DNA of 64,000 nucleotides from Diadema setosum. Its lineage: Eukaryota; Echinodermata; Echinoidea; Diadematoida; Diadematidae. The notes beneath the pieces are model-generated. The model saw only the letters and a list, made by a program, of their open reading frames with translations. It was not told the DNA's origin and did not search any database. This document shows positions 24,201-35,159 of this stretch, one piece after another. Where the stretch lies: the NCBI GenBank assembly GCA_033980235.1, contig CM067067.1, positions 37,489,200-37,553,199 on the forward strand. Direction: 5' to 3'. How positions within the stretch are numbered: position 1 is the stretch's first letter; every line of letters begins with the position of its first letter. A program made the translations under genes and the position numbers.

Positions 24201-26367
24201 TTGCATCGTGTTTACCTTGATAGTGCCGTCCATTACAATGCCATTTAAAGAAAGTAAACTATAAGTGTGAACCCAAGTTCACAAAGTTTAATGTTGATGT
24301 CATTGTAACATTTCGGTAGTCTTGCTGATACGATTTGAGTCCAAAGCCTAAACGATGTCTTGTTTCGGATTTTACGTAATTCAGAATATAAGTATCATAG
24401 AATCACAGTTTTATAGATTTCAAGATGTGAACCGAGATTGCATAGAATCCGTCTTGAATTTTGTAGGTCCCATCCGTGCACTAGTAATTGATGATAACTC
24501 ACTTTCAATAATTATGTGGTATAGAATCTGAAATTCTGCTCAGCTTATATGATTAAAAAAAGAATAGCGTACACAATTTCATGTTTTCCACATGTTACAG
24601 TGAGACTTGTCGGAGGGACTGATGAACATGAAGGCCGAGTCGAGATATTCTGTGACGGGGTCTGGGGCACGGCGTGTGACACTGGTTGGGATATGAACGC
24701 AGCTCACGCTGTGTGTAGACAGCTTGGGTACTCGGGGGCTGCCTCGGTCCATTCTAATGCCCATTTCGGACAAGGATCAGGCCCTGTTTGGTTAGACAGC
24801 ATAATTCACTGTCCCACTTCGGATAAAAACTCTCTTTTAGAGTGCAGTCGATTCCCGTGGGGATGCTCCAGTTACTCCAGTTGTGGGCACAACAATGACG
24901 TAGGCGTTCGATGTGATGGAGAACGTGAGTAAATTTCATTATTATATAGTATCATTTTTTTTTTGAGGGGGGAGGGGGTATCAGTTAGTAGTGTTGTTTT
25001 CTTGGCTTCTTGGTTTGTTCTTTTTTGCATGGTGAAACTCTATTGTCATAAAGTATTCTATTTCTCGCTTGCTATTTTGGTTTCAACCAAAGTACAAAAA
25101 TCATAATTCAGCGATGTCATGTCCAAATTTTATTTGTTGAAACCTGTAATTCACCAAATTTGAACTACGTATATTACAATTTCAGCATCGATCTTAAATC
25201 AAATTTTAATTAAATTATCTTAAATCGTAAATTCGAGTAATTGATACAAATTCTGGCAGACCTATCAATACTCCAAACATCATTGTTTCTTACCTTCCCA
25301 CACCAGTGACAATAACACTACTGTTACACTCGCTCAGAGAGCTTTTCCCATTGCAATTGAGAGGGAAAATTTACTTAAAAATTGAATTGTCAAGGTTTGA
25401 AATAATCTCATCGTTTGCCAAAATTTTAATCATGACTGGAATATCCAATAATTATAAGCAATAAAGGGGACGTTCCACCTAAAAAAAAAATAAGTTGGTT
25501 TGAATAGAACCATAAAAATGAGGGGAACATGAGAGTAGAAATTTGACTGTATTTTGATTAAAAACAACAATGTTATACAATTTTGTTGATGTGACCAATC
25601 AAACAGAAATTTACGACTTTGTGTTGTATAGCATTTTATCCTTCCTTGATCTGTGCAAAAAACTCCATTAAATCTGTTCATTTCCCCCTTTTATTTATAT
25701 TTGAATATCCATTTTTCAATGAGGGATTGTACAGGAAAAAAATACAATGATTGCAATCTTCAATAGACGGGAGAATGAAAAATTCCACATTCCATAGTAC
25801 AGAGAAAATATTGCTTGAACTCGTGTGTGACATTATGAAATTACCAATTTGTCTTTGATTGATCACAACTTAAGTAATCAGAGCTTGAACAGAATTTGCT
25901 CAAACTTCCACTGTCCTGCATTTTCGACTTATTTTACTGCTTCTAATGATTCACACAAACCAATTGTCCTGATTGACTTCCCCGGTAACAGTACTTGCAA
26001 GATGCTACGCACTGACTCCATTATGACCACACATAAACTTAATTACATAGTTTGGCTCTTTTTTTTTCTTTTCTTTTTTTTTTTGAAAGAGTAAAGAAAT
26101 GTGTAAGACGCCATCAAATTTCGTAAGATACACACGGAGTATTCATGATATCGTTTATGACTTGATGAAATAAAAAGTTGAAGTAGTTGGTCTATCGGTT
26201 CAAAAGGCCGAGCATATTATGAGGTCTAAAGAGATGCAAGAAGTATATATCACCTTACCTCTTTCTGACAATTCACTTTCACTACTGTTTCTTATTTAGT
26301 ATGTGTCATGTGATAATGGTCAATGTGCTCTTATGGTGCTGGATGTAGACGTTGTTGAGGGACACAC

Positions 26368-26415
<48 letters not shown>

Positions 26416-29400
26416 TATCAAATTGTATTACAGGAGATCAGGAAGCTGCGGAGGCAATTTTCAGGAACGGAGACTTGAATGCAGGTCTGGGTTACGGAGC
26501 TGATCTCTTGACTTACTATGACATCAGCAGTCGACTGACATTCACCCCAACGACAGCCAACAACGGTGATATACTTCAGTGTCATGTGTATGGTGTTGTG
26601 CGCTCGGCCACTCTGGAGGTTACAGGTGAATTTATCAAATTGGATATCAATACACGTATGCCAGTGACATTATCATTACTGCATAATCATATATTGTACA
26701 TATTTATCCATAGTACTGATGAATTCATATTCATATACGAAATTTACATGAATAAGTTCCTCCGCATTTTTCTAAAAACAAAACAAACAAAAAAGATCTA
26801 AAGACTTATTTGCGAGACAAAATGCGTATTCGTAATACCACAGCACTAATCCAAACACCTGGAAGCTTGAAGGTGATGAAACGCATTTATGAGATACCAT
26901 GGTTAATGGGAAGCTAGAAAAAAAAATTGATAATTTTGTATTGATAAAGAATTCCACAGTAAATATACTTAAGAAAAAGGAACCGAATATAGCCTTCGTT
27001 AACATTCCTGTTTATTACATTTACATTTAAAGAAATCTTTAGTATCCAGAGAATTAAGAAATACAATATGTGTCATTTCGATAATAGTATGTATAGCCAG
27101 ACTTAAATTTCTTCCAAAGAGAAAATAGGGTTTACGGCTGAGTCCGTTTGTGAATTCAGTGAACCCCTACTGGAGAAAAAAAAAATGCGATTTGGTGTCT
27201 TCCTCAGGCTTCTCTTGATTACATAAATCATCACGCTTTTGTCACGTTTTTCTTGATTTCCAGTAATTCATTTCATGCCATGTCATTTCATTGATTTCCA
27301 CACTCAATCATTATTGGGTTTACAAAGTTTGCATGAAAAATACATGGTCGTGGTGGAATCATGAGAAACACAAAAGTAGGCTTATTGAAAATGATCCCTA
27401 CGTAAATATCATATGTAAATACATGTAAGGCCTAATACTCTAATGTAATTAGAGGCTTTAACATACTCGATACAGTCATTATAAAACGTGTCGGAATAAC
27501 GAACTTTAATTCATTATAGCATTAACGTGATTAAAATAACTTTGGAATAACGAACATCGCGTCATCACCCGTTCTATCATATCTATATTACTTTGATAGT
27601 GCGGATTTAGAAAACCAAATAAATGCCACCTCTTATACTAATGTGCAATTTTCATGGCTTTGCAACAAGGAACATATATTCACAAACAAAAATCAGAGTC
27701 GAAATGTTCATTATCATACAATTTACTCGACTAAAATTTACTTAAATCTGAAGAGTTTGTTTGCAAAAACCGATAAGTCCATATTTGTCAAATGAAGATA
27801 TTTGCGATTAAAGGTCTAGAAAAACAAAGAGAATAATAAGAAAATTTTTGCTTCTTTTGATCATAACTTTAAAAATATACCTTTATATGTGGTGACCAAT
27901 ATATCATTTAAAAGGTATTATTTTGTACTTTATGACAGAGACCGTACTTCAAAATCTTCAAAAATGGACTTATCGGTTTTTGCAAACAAACTCTTCATCT
28001 ATTTATGTCCTCCTTATGATATTGCTACATAAGATGTGAATCAAATGCGTGTATGGATTAAGCCCGCCGCACACTACACGATTTTGCCCCGATTCACCGG
28101 TCTTAAGACCTTAAGACTGGAAGTATGACGTCACAGTCTTGTCAGTTTCCAGTCGTACGACTGGGTCTTAACGCCAGTCGTAGAGATTTGACATGTTGAA
28201 TTTCTACGACTGGTCGTAGGCTTTCAGCCATTCACAATGCAGTAAAATGCAAGCGCACGCAGTGCGCACTGCGCGCGCTTTACAGTCGGGTCGTATAGTG
28301 TGCGGTGTCTGGTCGTACGACTGGTCTTAAGACCCAGCTTGGCTTAAGACTTTAAGACCAGTCTGATCGTGTAGTGTGCGGTGGCCTTTAGGGTATAAGG
28401 ACTCGAAGCGAACCCTAAAAATGATTGATTAGTAATGCACTTGACATGTGCATTTCTATAACTGTATTTATCGTCTTAGACTCCCACATCAACCATGATT
28501 TCCCTTTCAAGGCTAGGCTTGTGCTCTTATATGGTATACGATTACACTCGATAAAAGGTTGTCGGGTTTGTCTTTTAAGTCTTAACACTGACTGGATAAT
28601 GTGCGATTACACTTTGACAGGTGGTGTAACCCCGTCCCCCTCCCGGTCCATCACTTCATGTATCACTCCAAGTCCCGGTACACCCCCAGGAGAGAACATC
28701 TTATTCATCGCTGCTGTAGAGATGAAAGGCGAGGATAACCTGAGTAATCTGGTCATCTCCTGTCACGTGAACTTTACTGATCAGCCGTCCCCGTACCTCC
28801 ACACCTACACCATCGTGACTGAGAATACAACTCTATCGTCATCAAGCAGCACCTCAGCCATTCTCTCGCCACGCCCCAACGCCTGCATCGAACTCGCGTG
28901 CTCCGCGACGAACGGGATAGGAACGACCTCAGCCACGTTCACACACTGTCCTCAAGGTAATTAGTCTGGGAGACTTTAATTTAAACGTAGGTATTTGGTT
29001 TTATGAGTTCGACGTAGTTGAATAACCTCTTTAAGTGTTAAGTGTATACGTTTTCATTCACGCTCTCATCAATGTTACGCAGTGTGTTGAATCACAAATC
29101 TGTCATGCCCATTAAAACATCCTTAGTTATACCCTTTCTCCAACCATGCGGACCTATTATGCTTATGGAAGCCATCAACAAAGCCACCTTAAATATCACC
29201 ATATAAAACGGCTAGTCTTTGTTTATTTAACACATGCTTACTAAATGTCTGGAAGTCAAGGTTAACCTCCTACGAATTTTAAGCATCTTGTTAAAACAAT
29301 ATCTGCCCCCCCCCCTTTTTTTTTTGTCCATCTAAGGCGATCACATTTCAACTTAGCTACCTCGTATCTATCATTATTTCTCATTGGTCACCAACTGCCG

Positions 29401-32212
29401 ATTTGGACATTGATAACAAATAATCATATCCAACAGATAAGCCAGCAGAAGGAATCATCACCGTGGAGTTTGAGACTCAAGAGAATGATGATAACGAACC
29501 AAGCCTTAACATTACTTGCCACGTGGATCAAGAAGACCAACCCTTTCCACCAATTAACACGTACCTCATTGCAGTCGACAATAGCGTCATTTCCGATTCA
29601 GCTTCTCGTACGGTGACGATTGACCCTCAACCCAACACATGCATCGATGTCGTGTGTACTGGTATAAATGAATACGGAGAGACTGAAACGACCAAGACCT
29701 ACTGTCCTTCACAAACAGGTAAATGTCACGGGTGCACGTCACAAAGTAGACACCCACGAGTAATGCAACCCACGATTGATACTACCAACGAAGTCATAAT
29801 GTACACGAGTCATACAGCCCAAGAGTTCTACAGCTCATGAATTATACAGCCAGGAGGTAGACGCTTTAGTGAACAAGGCCCTCGGGCTCGACAAGAAAAA
29901 TAAACAGGTCAACAAGCAACTTGGTCCACGAGCTAGACACTAGGGAAATTTTGCGTAGTGTCTTGCTCATTGGCCTGTGTTAGATAGTATCTAACTCGTT
30001 GACTTTATGACTCGTGAGCTGCATGACTCGTGGGTGTCTAGGTCATGGGATGACGCCAATTTATAGCGACTAATCGCACTTCACAAAGAGTACAGAAAAC
30101 GACAACATAAATTGTTTACAATGCCCCCTTTTTCGTTTACGAGTGTCTAAGAAATGAAAAGAACTAAAGCTTTCCAAAAATCAAAGTCAAAACTGCGCAT
30201 AAATGTGGATATTTCATTTGCCTGTAGGCTGGGTGGCGACCCTGTTGGCGACTCGAGTCTCGCTGGTCGCGGAGACAACTCCGCGACGTCTCCGAGACGT
30301 CTTCTGGAAACTACCCTGAGTAGCGAGACAATCAAACATGTTCCTTTTTTTTTTTGAGACTTTAACAGTCTTCAGCTGGTCTCGGGGACGTCTCTGCTAC
30401 ATATCGGCGACACCTTAGTCGCGGCCTAGTCACGGATATTTATTTTGTCCACGAGGTCTCCGAGACGTCTCCGCGACCTTGCCTAGACCCACCAACCGGA
30501 AGCGTCACGATGACGTCACTGTGATGCCTCCGAACTTTCAGACGAAAAGTTTCATCTTGTTTTAGAGACGTCTCAGACATTTCTTGTAGTCGCCTTCTTC
30601 GCCTTCTTGGCGAGCGTGCATGCCATTTCATGGTCTTTAGATTGGCACGAGTTCCGGCGACTGATCAGTCAGACCCTATACTCACGTTTCATGTCACTTT
30701 CAGTATCTTTGTTGGCTTTATGAAATGGAACATTCAGGCTATTCATGTTTTATCCTCCCATTTTGTTACTATTCGATCTCATTGCAGAACTCGGCCCCCA
30801 ACAACCTGGTAGCCACATCCTTAAGATCCAGACGACGGAAATCAGACGCAAAGGAAACCTGGTAACTCTAATCATCACCTGTCATGTTGACCTCTCTAAC
30901 CAGCCTTACCCACATCTCCACACATACAACATTACAGCTGATAATGACATCTTGTCCTCCTCCAACTGTGCCTCAGCGATCCTGTCTCCACTCCCCGATG
31001 GCTGCATCAATGTCACGTGTTCTGCCACCAACGGAGTTGGAGATACGTTGTCACGGACGGAATATTGCCGGACAGAAACTTTTTCTGGTAGGCTGAAGAA
31101 ATTACAAATACGATTGAAAAAAAAAATGTATGGAAATGTTATGCTCAGTTAAGGGAAAGTACATTCCAATGTCTTTTGGTATCATATTAGCAGGAGATAA
31201 TTTAGACTGCATCTAGCAGTAGATGATGTCATTGGCAGAACCTTGGTTGGGAAGTTTTGTTGTGGGTTTTTTATGTGGAAGTATCAAAAACAAAAAATAT
31301 CATGAATATGATTATGGCACATTCTTAGATAGTCTATTGACTAAATAAGTAATGATGAAGGCATCATATATCAATACAAGTCAGCATGCACTGACATTTT
31401 ATAGGTCCTTGAAAGTCAGAAAGTAACAAAAGCTATCACTCTTGAAGAAGCAAAGCATACAATGTGATCCCTTCACTATGTAAGTAACGAAAATTACAAC
31501 GTTCTTAAAACTATCTCACTTGTAAATCTGTGTGTATGGTGGGGATTAGAAATCACAAAGTTCTGAATAAGAAGATAATAAAAGCAAGAGCCCAGCGACA
31601 CCAGAGGGTAACCGAAAGTTTTGATTGAAATCTACAAACAGGTGATGTACTTGTTATCCACTGTTTGTCGGATGTTCGCCGTTACGGACACTTGTGTTCG
31701 AGGTTTCCATGAAATTGGAACAACACACTTGATACTTACTTTGAACAGTACAACGGCATGTGATTTATTTCGCATTTCTATAGGTACATGCATATAGTCT
31801 GCAAGGTTTTGCCTAAAGGTATATAGAGTGTTTTCATTGAGGTAGGAAAGACTTAATCGAAATATATGCTAGGTATCAGCAAAGAATGTGTTATAATTGC
31901 TCTGTTCGTAACGAATTACAACTAGACAGAATTTGCGTTAGTAGTATCTAGTTCCGGAAAGAACACAGAAAAAGAAGAAAAAAGGCAAGCTATAAAACAG
32001 ACACTGCTATGAGAATGAAGGGAAAATAAACCAGGAAGTAACAAACATTACCGTTGTCCATTGGTGCTTTATTGACAGAGGGTCCCATAGCCAGCCCTTT
32101 TCAAGAGTTCCTTCAGAAATCGTCGACCACGTACGTTCTTCTCATCGTCATTTTCATCCTCTCCATCATCACCTGTCTCACTGTCCTCATGAAGAGAAAG
32201 GTTGTCTACTGA
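18177..32212 (+). CDS. copy 2: SRCR/Ig type I membrane protein gene, complete (spliced)
   Basis: The coding exons are 18177-18237, 18784-18975, 24601-24924, 26434-26625, 28621-28956, 29437-29718, 30788-31087 and 32079-32212. They total 1821 bases including the stop, giving 606 residues in one frame. The domain order is signal peptide, N-terminal half-Ig with a B-strand Cys and WYLNG, SRCR, C-terminal half-Ig, Pro/Ser/Thr linker with Ig-like domain, two further Ig-like domains, and a transmembrane helix with a seven-residue tail. All internal junctions are phase 1. The least certain border is the end of exon 2, a GTCTGA donor chosen because it is shared with copy 3 and keeps phase. The product is probably a cell-surface recognition receptor; ligand and signalling partner are unknown. 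Confidence 0.85.
18784..18975 (+). CDS. copy 2 exon 2: N-terminal part of an Ig domain
   Basis: This exon encodes 64 residues. VTLNLPSPLTPDQEVTAVC and VNWYLNGVQI are the A-C' part of a C2-type Ig domain, with the B-strand Cys and the C-strand Trp 13 residues later. It has one cysteine. The acceptor is TTTATGTAG. The donor GAGG/GTCTGA is modest but occurs in copy 3, gives 192 bases in both copies and keeps phase 1. A second in-phase donor in copy 2 only (TTAG/GTGTGG, exon end 18993) is possible. Read-through would add GLKENLGVDC, which resembles an F strand, and then meet a stop at 19074-19076. Confidence 0.65.
18976..24600 (+). other. intron of copy 2 before the SRCR exon
   Basis: This is a 5.6-kb intron. 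It includes a (CA)n tract at about 19671-19712 and long stretches matching 1-4861 of unit 1 (from about 19735). No conserved exon was found inside. Confidence 0.75.
24601..24924 (+). CDS. copy 2 exon 3: SRCR domain
   Basis: The length (108 residues), the eight cysteine positions and the phase-1 borders are the same as in copy 1. Differences from copy 1 include VGGT for VNGA near the start, Q for E in FGQGSGP, S for K after WLD, L for S before ECSR, and YSSCGHNND for FGSCGHNKD near the end. The changes cluster in loops. The donor is GAAC with GTGAGT. Confidence 0.93.
24925..26433 (+). other. intron of copy 2
   Basis: This is the shortest version of this intron, and it preserves the empty site of the copy 1 foldback insertion near 26205. 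A (TA)n tract of about 50 bases (26370-26420) lies just before the acceptor of exon 4. No conserved exon was identified. Confidence 0.7.
26434..26625 (+). CDS. copy 2 exon 4: C-terminal half of an Ig domain
   Basis: This exon encodes 64 residues, colinear with copy 1. It has DQEAAEAIF at the start, ANNGDILQC in the F strand and RSATLEVTG at the end. It carries a single cysteine. The acceptor ATTACAG is preceded by A/T alternation instead of a pyrimidine tract. The donor is ACAG with GTGAAT; both borders are phase 1. Confidence 0.85.
27750..27996. mobile_element. 247-bp MITE with 33-bp perfect terminal inverted repeats
   Basis: The left end begins GAAGAGTTTGTTTGCAAAAA and its 33 bases are repeated exactly in reverse complement at the right end. 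ATCT flanks both sides, a likely 4-bp target duplication. The equivalent intron of copy 1 lacks the element. It has no coding capacity. Confidence 0.8.
28061..28387. mobile_element. 327-bp PIF/Harbinger-like MITE
   Basis: The ends are inverted repeats sharing CCGCACACTACACGAT and begin AGCCC/AGGCC. TTA flanks both sides (28058-28060 and 28388-28390). Copy 1 has the empty site, GGATTAGAGTCTAAGG. The interior is rich in GTCGTACGAC and TCTTAAGAC palindromes. A 3-bp TTA duplication is typical of PIF/Harbinger elements; the assignment rests on that. Confidence 0.78.
28621..28956 (+). CDS. copy 2 exon 5: Ser/Thr/Pro-rich linker plus Ig-like domain
   Basis: This exon encodes 112 residues, nearly identical to copies 1 and 3. 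Changes include SPSRSITSC in the linker, LFIAAVEMKGEDNLSN before the B strand, and CIELACSA in place of CIELTCSA. It keeps the B-strand Cys, the C-x4-C motif and the terminal THCPQ. The acceptor is TTTGACAG, the donor is CAAG with GTAATT, and both borders are phase 1. Confidence 0.88.
29437..29718 (+). CDS. copy 2 exon 6: Ig-like domain
   Basis: This exon encodes 94 residues with the same pattern as copy 1. Differences include IITVEF, QENDDNEP, HVDQEDQPFPPINTY, VDNSVIS and SRTVTID. One NIT site is kept and the NIS site of copy 1 is absent. The donor is ACAG with GTAAAT; both borders are phase 1. Confidence 0.88.
29722..30058. repeat. CACGAG repeat/hairpin element, fuller copy
   Basis: This is the unit 2 version of the element at 11478. 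Its hairpin ends (GAGCTAGACACTAGG and TAGTGTCTTGCTC) are followed by GACTCGTGAGCTGCATGACTCG, material lost in copy 1. Its right side ends near GTCTAGGTCATGGGATGACG. Confidence 0.5.
30230..30620. repeat. GAGACGTCTC-rich intronic repeat
   Basis: This is the unit 2 counterpart of 11900-12400 with the same motifs and order. The long T/G run of copy 1 is reduced to a short poly(T). Confidence 0.55.
30788..31087 (+). CDS. copy 2 exon 7: membrane-proximal Ig-like domain
   Basis: This exon encodes 100 residues, colinear with copy 1. It has LSNQPYP, SSSNCASAIL, DGCINVTC and TEYCRTETFSG. Five cysteines are kept. The acceptor is TTGCAG, the donor is TCTG with GTAGGC, and both borders are phase 1. Confidence 0.88.
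31088..32078 (+). other. intron of copy 2 before the transmembrane exon
   Basis: Almost the same as 12848-13852. It retains the pyrimidine-poor but intact acceptor TGCTTTATTGACAG that copy 1 has lost. No gene was recognised inside. Confidence 0.7.
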
Positions 32213-32217
32213 TTGAG
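32079..32217 (+). CDS. copy 2 exon 8: transmembrane segment and short tail
   Basis: Coding ends at the TGA at 32210-32212, and the exon runs on to a strong donor, GATTGAG/GTGAGT. The product is GPIASPFQEFLQKSSTT, then a hydrophobic helix from YVLLIVIFILSIITC, then MKRKVVY. The helix contains no acidic or basic residue. The acceptor TTGACAG gives phase 1. Confidence 0.88.
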
Positions 32218-32817
32218 GTGAGTATAATCATTCACATGGTGAATTATTTACAGTATTGTTGTTTTGACAGAGTAACCAAGAAGTGGCATGTCATAGCATT
32301 TTCAATTTCTGCTCTTCATCATGATACCATTTAAAACTCAGTACTATTGGCATATTCTTTTTTAGTATTTCCTTTTAATGACATGCAGTGTTCTTTATCC
32401 ACTTGGTAAAAGTCCTGGGAAAAAGTACTGAAAAAAATCATCAGGAGCCGAGCTCCATATGTTATGTTTCTACCTATAAATAAGCATTCCACCCCTTATA
32501 ACGAATCTTCTTGAATTCAAGCTGAAAGACATAATCTTCCCTTCGTTTTGGGATTCATTATAATTTCACGTTCGCGGTTTGTATTCTCAGCCTTCCTTAT
32601 CTTTTCGCGTTCCTACGGCAAAAACGTCCCTAATAATATACTTAGATATCTGGTATCACCTTCTTTCTTATAATGAACTTCATTTCGTATAGAACACACA
32701 GAGTGCTCCCCTCTATGCTTGTTCTTTTTGTCTTTCTACTTCGTTTACACCTTGTTTTCTTAGAATTACCTTGGCAACGATGACAAGATTTTTTTTCATA
32801 AATTTCTTTTTTTCCAG
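32218..32817 (+). other. intron of copy 2 in the 3' UTR
   Basis: Intron between the stop-containing exon and the noncoding last exon; nearly identical to 13980-14578. Confidence 0.65.
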
Positions 32818-33395
32818 GTGTGCAACACTTCGAAGGTTAACATGAAGGAAAGGTTTGGACGCATGGCGACAAGATTTCCTCCGATTGAAGAATCGTAATT
32901 TGTACGTTTTGTATTTCAAAAGGAAATTCCGAACCAGTTAAAAAGTTCGTCAAGCGAAAAAAATTATCTTTGAATATACAAATCCCATATTTTATTCATT
33001 AATCCTTCATATTATTTTTCTGGTCAAATAGTATTCAATCAAATAACCATTGATTGTGTACATTCAACAAAAAATGTAAGGGCTTTTTACTAACCATCGT
33101 TTAAATTGGAATATCTTTTTTATTTGAATAAACTAATTTTAAGTAAATACAGTGGTAAGTTAAAAATTAAAGCAGTTTTTTTTCGATTAATATACTTAAG
33201 TTGTTATATTTCTGGTCAAATAGTATTCAATCAAATAACCATTGATTGTGTACATTCAACAAAAAATGTAAGGGCTTTTTACTAACCATCGTTTAAATTG
33301 GAATATCTTTTTTATTTGAATAAACTAATTTTAAGTAAATGCAGGGGTAAGTTAAAAATTAAAGCAGTTTTTTTCGATTAATATACTTAAGTTGT
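32818..33395 (+). other. copy 2 noncoding last exon with a tandem-duplicated 3' end
   Basis: Starts after CTTTTTTTCCAG. A 192-bp tandem duplication (33018-33209 and 33210-about 33395) gives two AATAAA signals, at 33127-33132 and 33319-33324. Copy 1 has a single version of this segment. The exon end is an estimate. Confidence 0.5.
33018..33395. repeat. 192-bp tandem duplication
   Basis: Two adjacent near-identical units beginning TTTCTGGTCAAATAGTATTC have a period of 192 bases. Units 1 and 3 do not show the duplication, so it arose after the gene duplication. Confidence 0.85.
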
Positions 33396-34597
33396 TACAT
33401 TCAACTATAATTTTACCATATTTATATTACGGTATACTTGCGTGGGGAAGTTCAGCCAATATCGATACTAATAAGCTATTCATCATCCCAGAGTTTTAAG
33501 ATATATTTATGGACGTAATCTATGTGTGTATACAGGCCAACCTTTCTTAGAAAGTAATATTCTTGGAGTAGATGATTTGTATCTAATTAAGCTAGGAGTT
33601 TCGATAAATAAATTGTATAATTGCGAATTGACCAAAGATTCAAAGTTTATATTTAAGAAAAAAAAAATTGATAAAGGAATGCATGAAAATTGCACAGGAC
33701 AGAGTGATATGTAACATATACAAAAACAAAAACAAAAACTAGATTACGAGTGTTGGAAGATACCTTTATTCTTAATGACCCCTAATTTTGAATTCCTTAT
33801 ATACTGAAATGCAACGACCACCCGTATGTTATTAATTGAAATGTAAGCTATTAAACTTGTTGGCACTACTGTTGTGACAACGTCAATCAACAGATGATTT
33901 GAAATAATTAATATTTATTTAAACTCTTCGGCATGGTTGACGAATGGGTTCACATAGTCTCATTTCCAACTTTTATTCTGTCATAAATATTTTCTTTTCT
34001 CTTGCAGCTGTAGGTATCCTCATTATTTCCTACTTAATGCTGTCCCTATGACGGTCTTGTTCGTGTTTTCTCTTTGTTTTTATTTGTGTGTGTGTGTGTG
34101 TGTGTGTGTGCATACTTCTCCAGGTTCACTTGCATCGGTGCAGTATTCTATGTTTCATTTCATTTTCATTTCAATTTATTTTCATATTTTCTCACATATA
34201 TCACAATATAAAGTAAATTGATGTGAAATTTATACAGAACATAATTCAAAATAGAACTTCACCGGAATGTTCAAAAGTTGTCTTGGTATACACAAGGTCT
34301 GTATACATGCGAGTTAAACTGAGATCATAATGCGAAAAAAATATGATGGGGCCTGCGTAAAAGCAAGCTTGTATAGAGCCGCAGGTCCCGTGATAAAATC
34401 AGATTTGGGGAAACATAAGTACAAATATTTTTTAGACCATATTATAACTGAGGGATCCGATTAAAACGAACAAAGATCAAATCAAATAAGTGTCACTAAA
34501 TAAAATACAGAATAAAATACAGAAAGGTCACATGTTGCAACTATACCCTACTACAAATAAGGACAATGAGAGAACAACGACTGAGATTGTCAGGATT

Positions 34598-34953
34598 ATC
34601 CTGAACAGCGAAAGATACAGGCAGAGGGTTTGGAAGCCTGACTAAAACTGGCCGCGCAATTGGCCGCGCATTTGGCCCAGTTTGCGTTTACACTTGGACC
34701 CCGTTTACAGTGCGAGGCTCGGCCGCGGCCGAGTCCAGCCCCGCTTCAGTGTAAACGCGCAAAAGGCCAAATGCGAGGCAAAAATTGGCCTCGCATTTGG
34801 CCTCGCTCTGGAGGTGGTCTCGGCCGCGGCCGAGCCGCGGCCGAGCCCGGCCTTTTCTTGGTGTAAACGCATGTTAAATGCGCGGCCAATTGCGCGGCCA
34901 GTTTTAGTCTGGCTTCCAAACCCTCTGCCTGTATCTTTCGCTGTTCAGGATAT
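34598..34953. mobile_element. GC-rich foldback element
   Basis: Arms of about 75 bases at 34599-34674 and 34878-34953 are reverse complements with one visible mismatch, starting ATCCTGAACAGCGAAAGATA. The centre is built of CGGCCGCGGCCGAG palindromes and AGTGTAAACGC-type motifs and is far richer in GC than its surroundings. The Pro/Ala/Arg-rich open frames across it are composition artefacts. Confidence 0.75.
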
Positions 34954-35159
34954 TAACCCCCTCAACGTCGAAAACTAGTATAGTTTAAGGTGGTTTTTGT
35001 CCTGCAAAGGATTTTTTCCTTCGGCAAAGGCCTTTGCCCGAACGGCGACTTCGTCGCCACGGAATTCAGTTGGCAAAGGGTCTGAAAACCAGACAATACC
35101 AAATTGCGTTAGTTTACAAGCAGAGCGCCACTACGACCTAATAATGAAAGGTTTGAATC

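Larger units (their letters stand above)
26626..28620 (+). other. intron of copy 2 with two short DNA transposons
   Basis: This intron is colinear with 8854-10364 of unit 1 except for two inverted-repeat insertions at 27750-27996 and 28061-28387. The rest holds no recognised gene. Confidence 0.7.

Noticed and set aside
25849..26094. Possible small exon with CSNFHCP and SHKPIV, similar to 49139-49330
   Set aside because: The similarity is at DNA level between aligned introns; acceptor and donor are not conserved and unit 1 lacks the segment.
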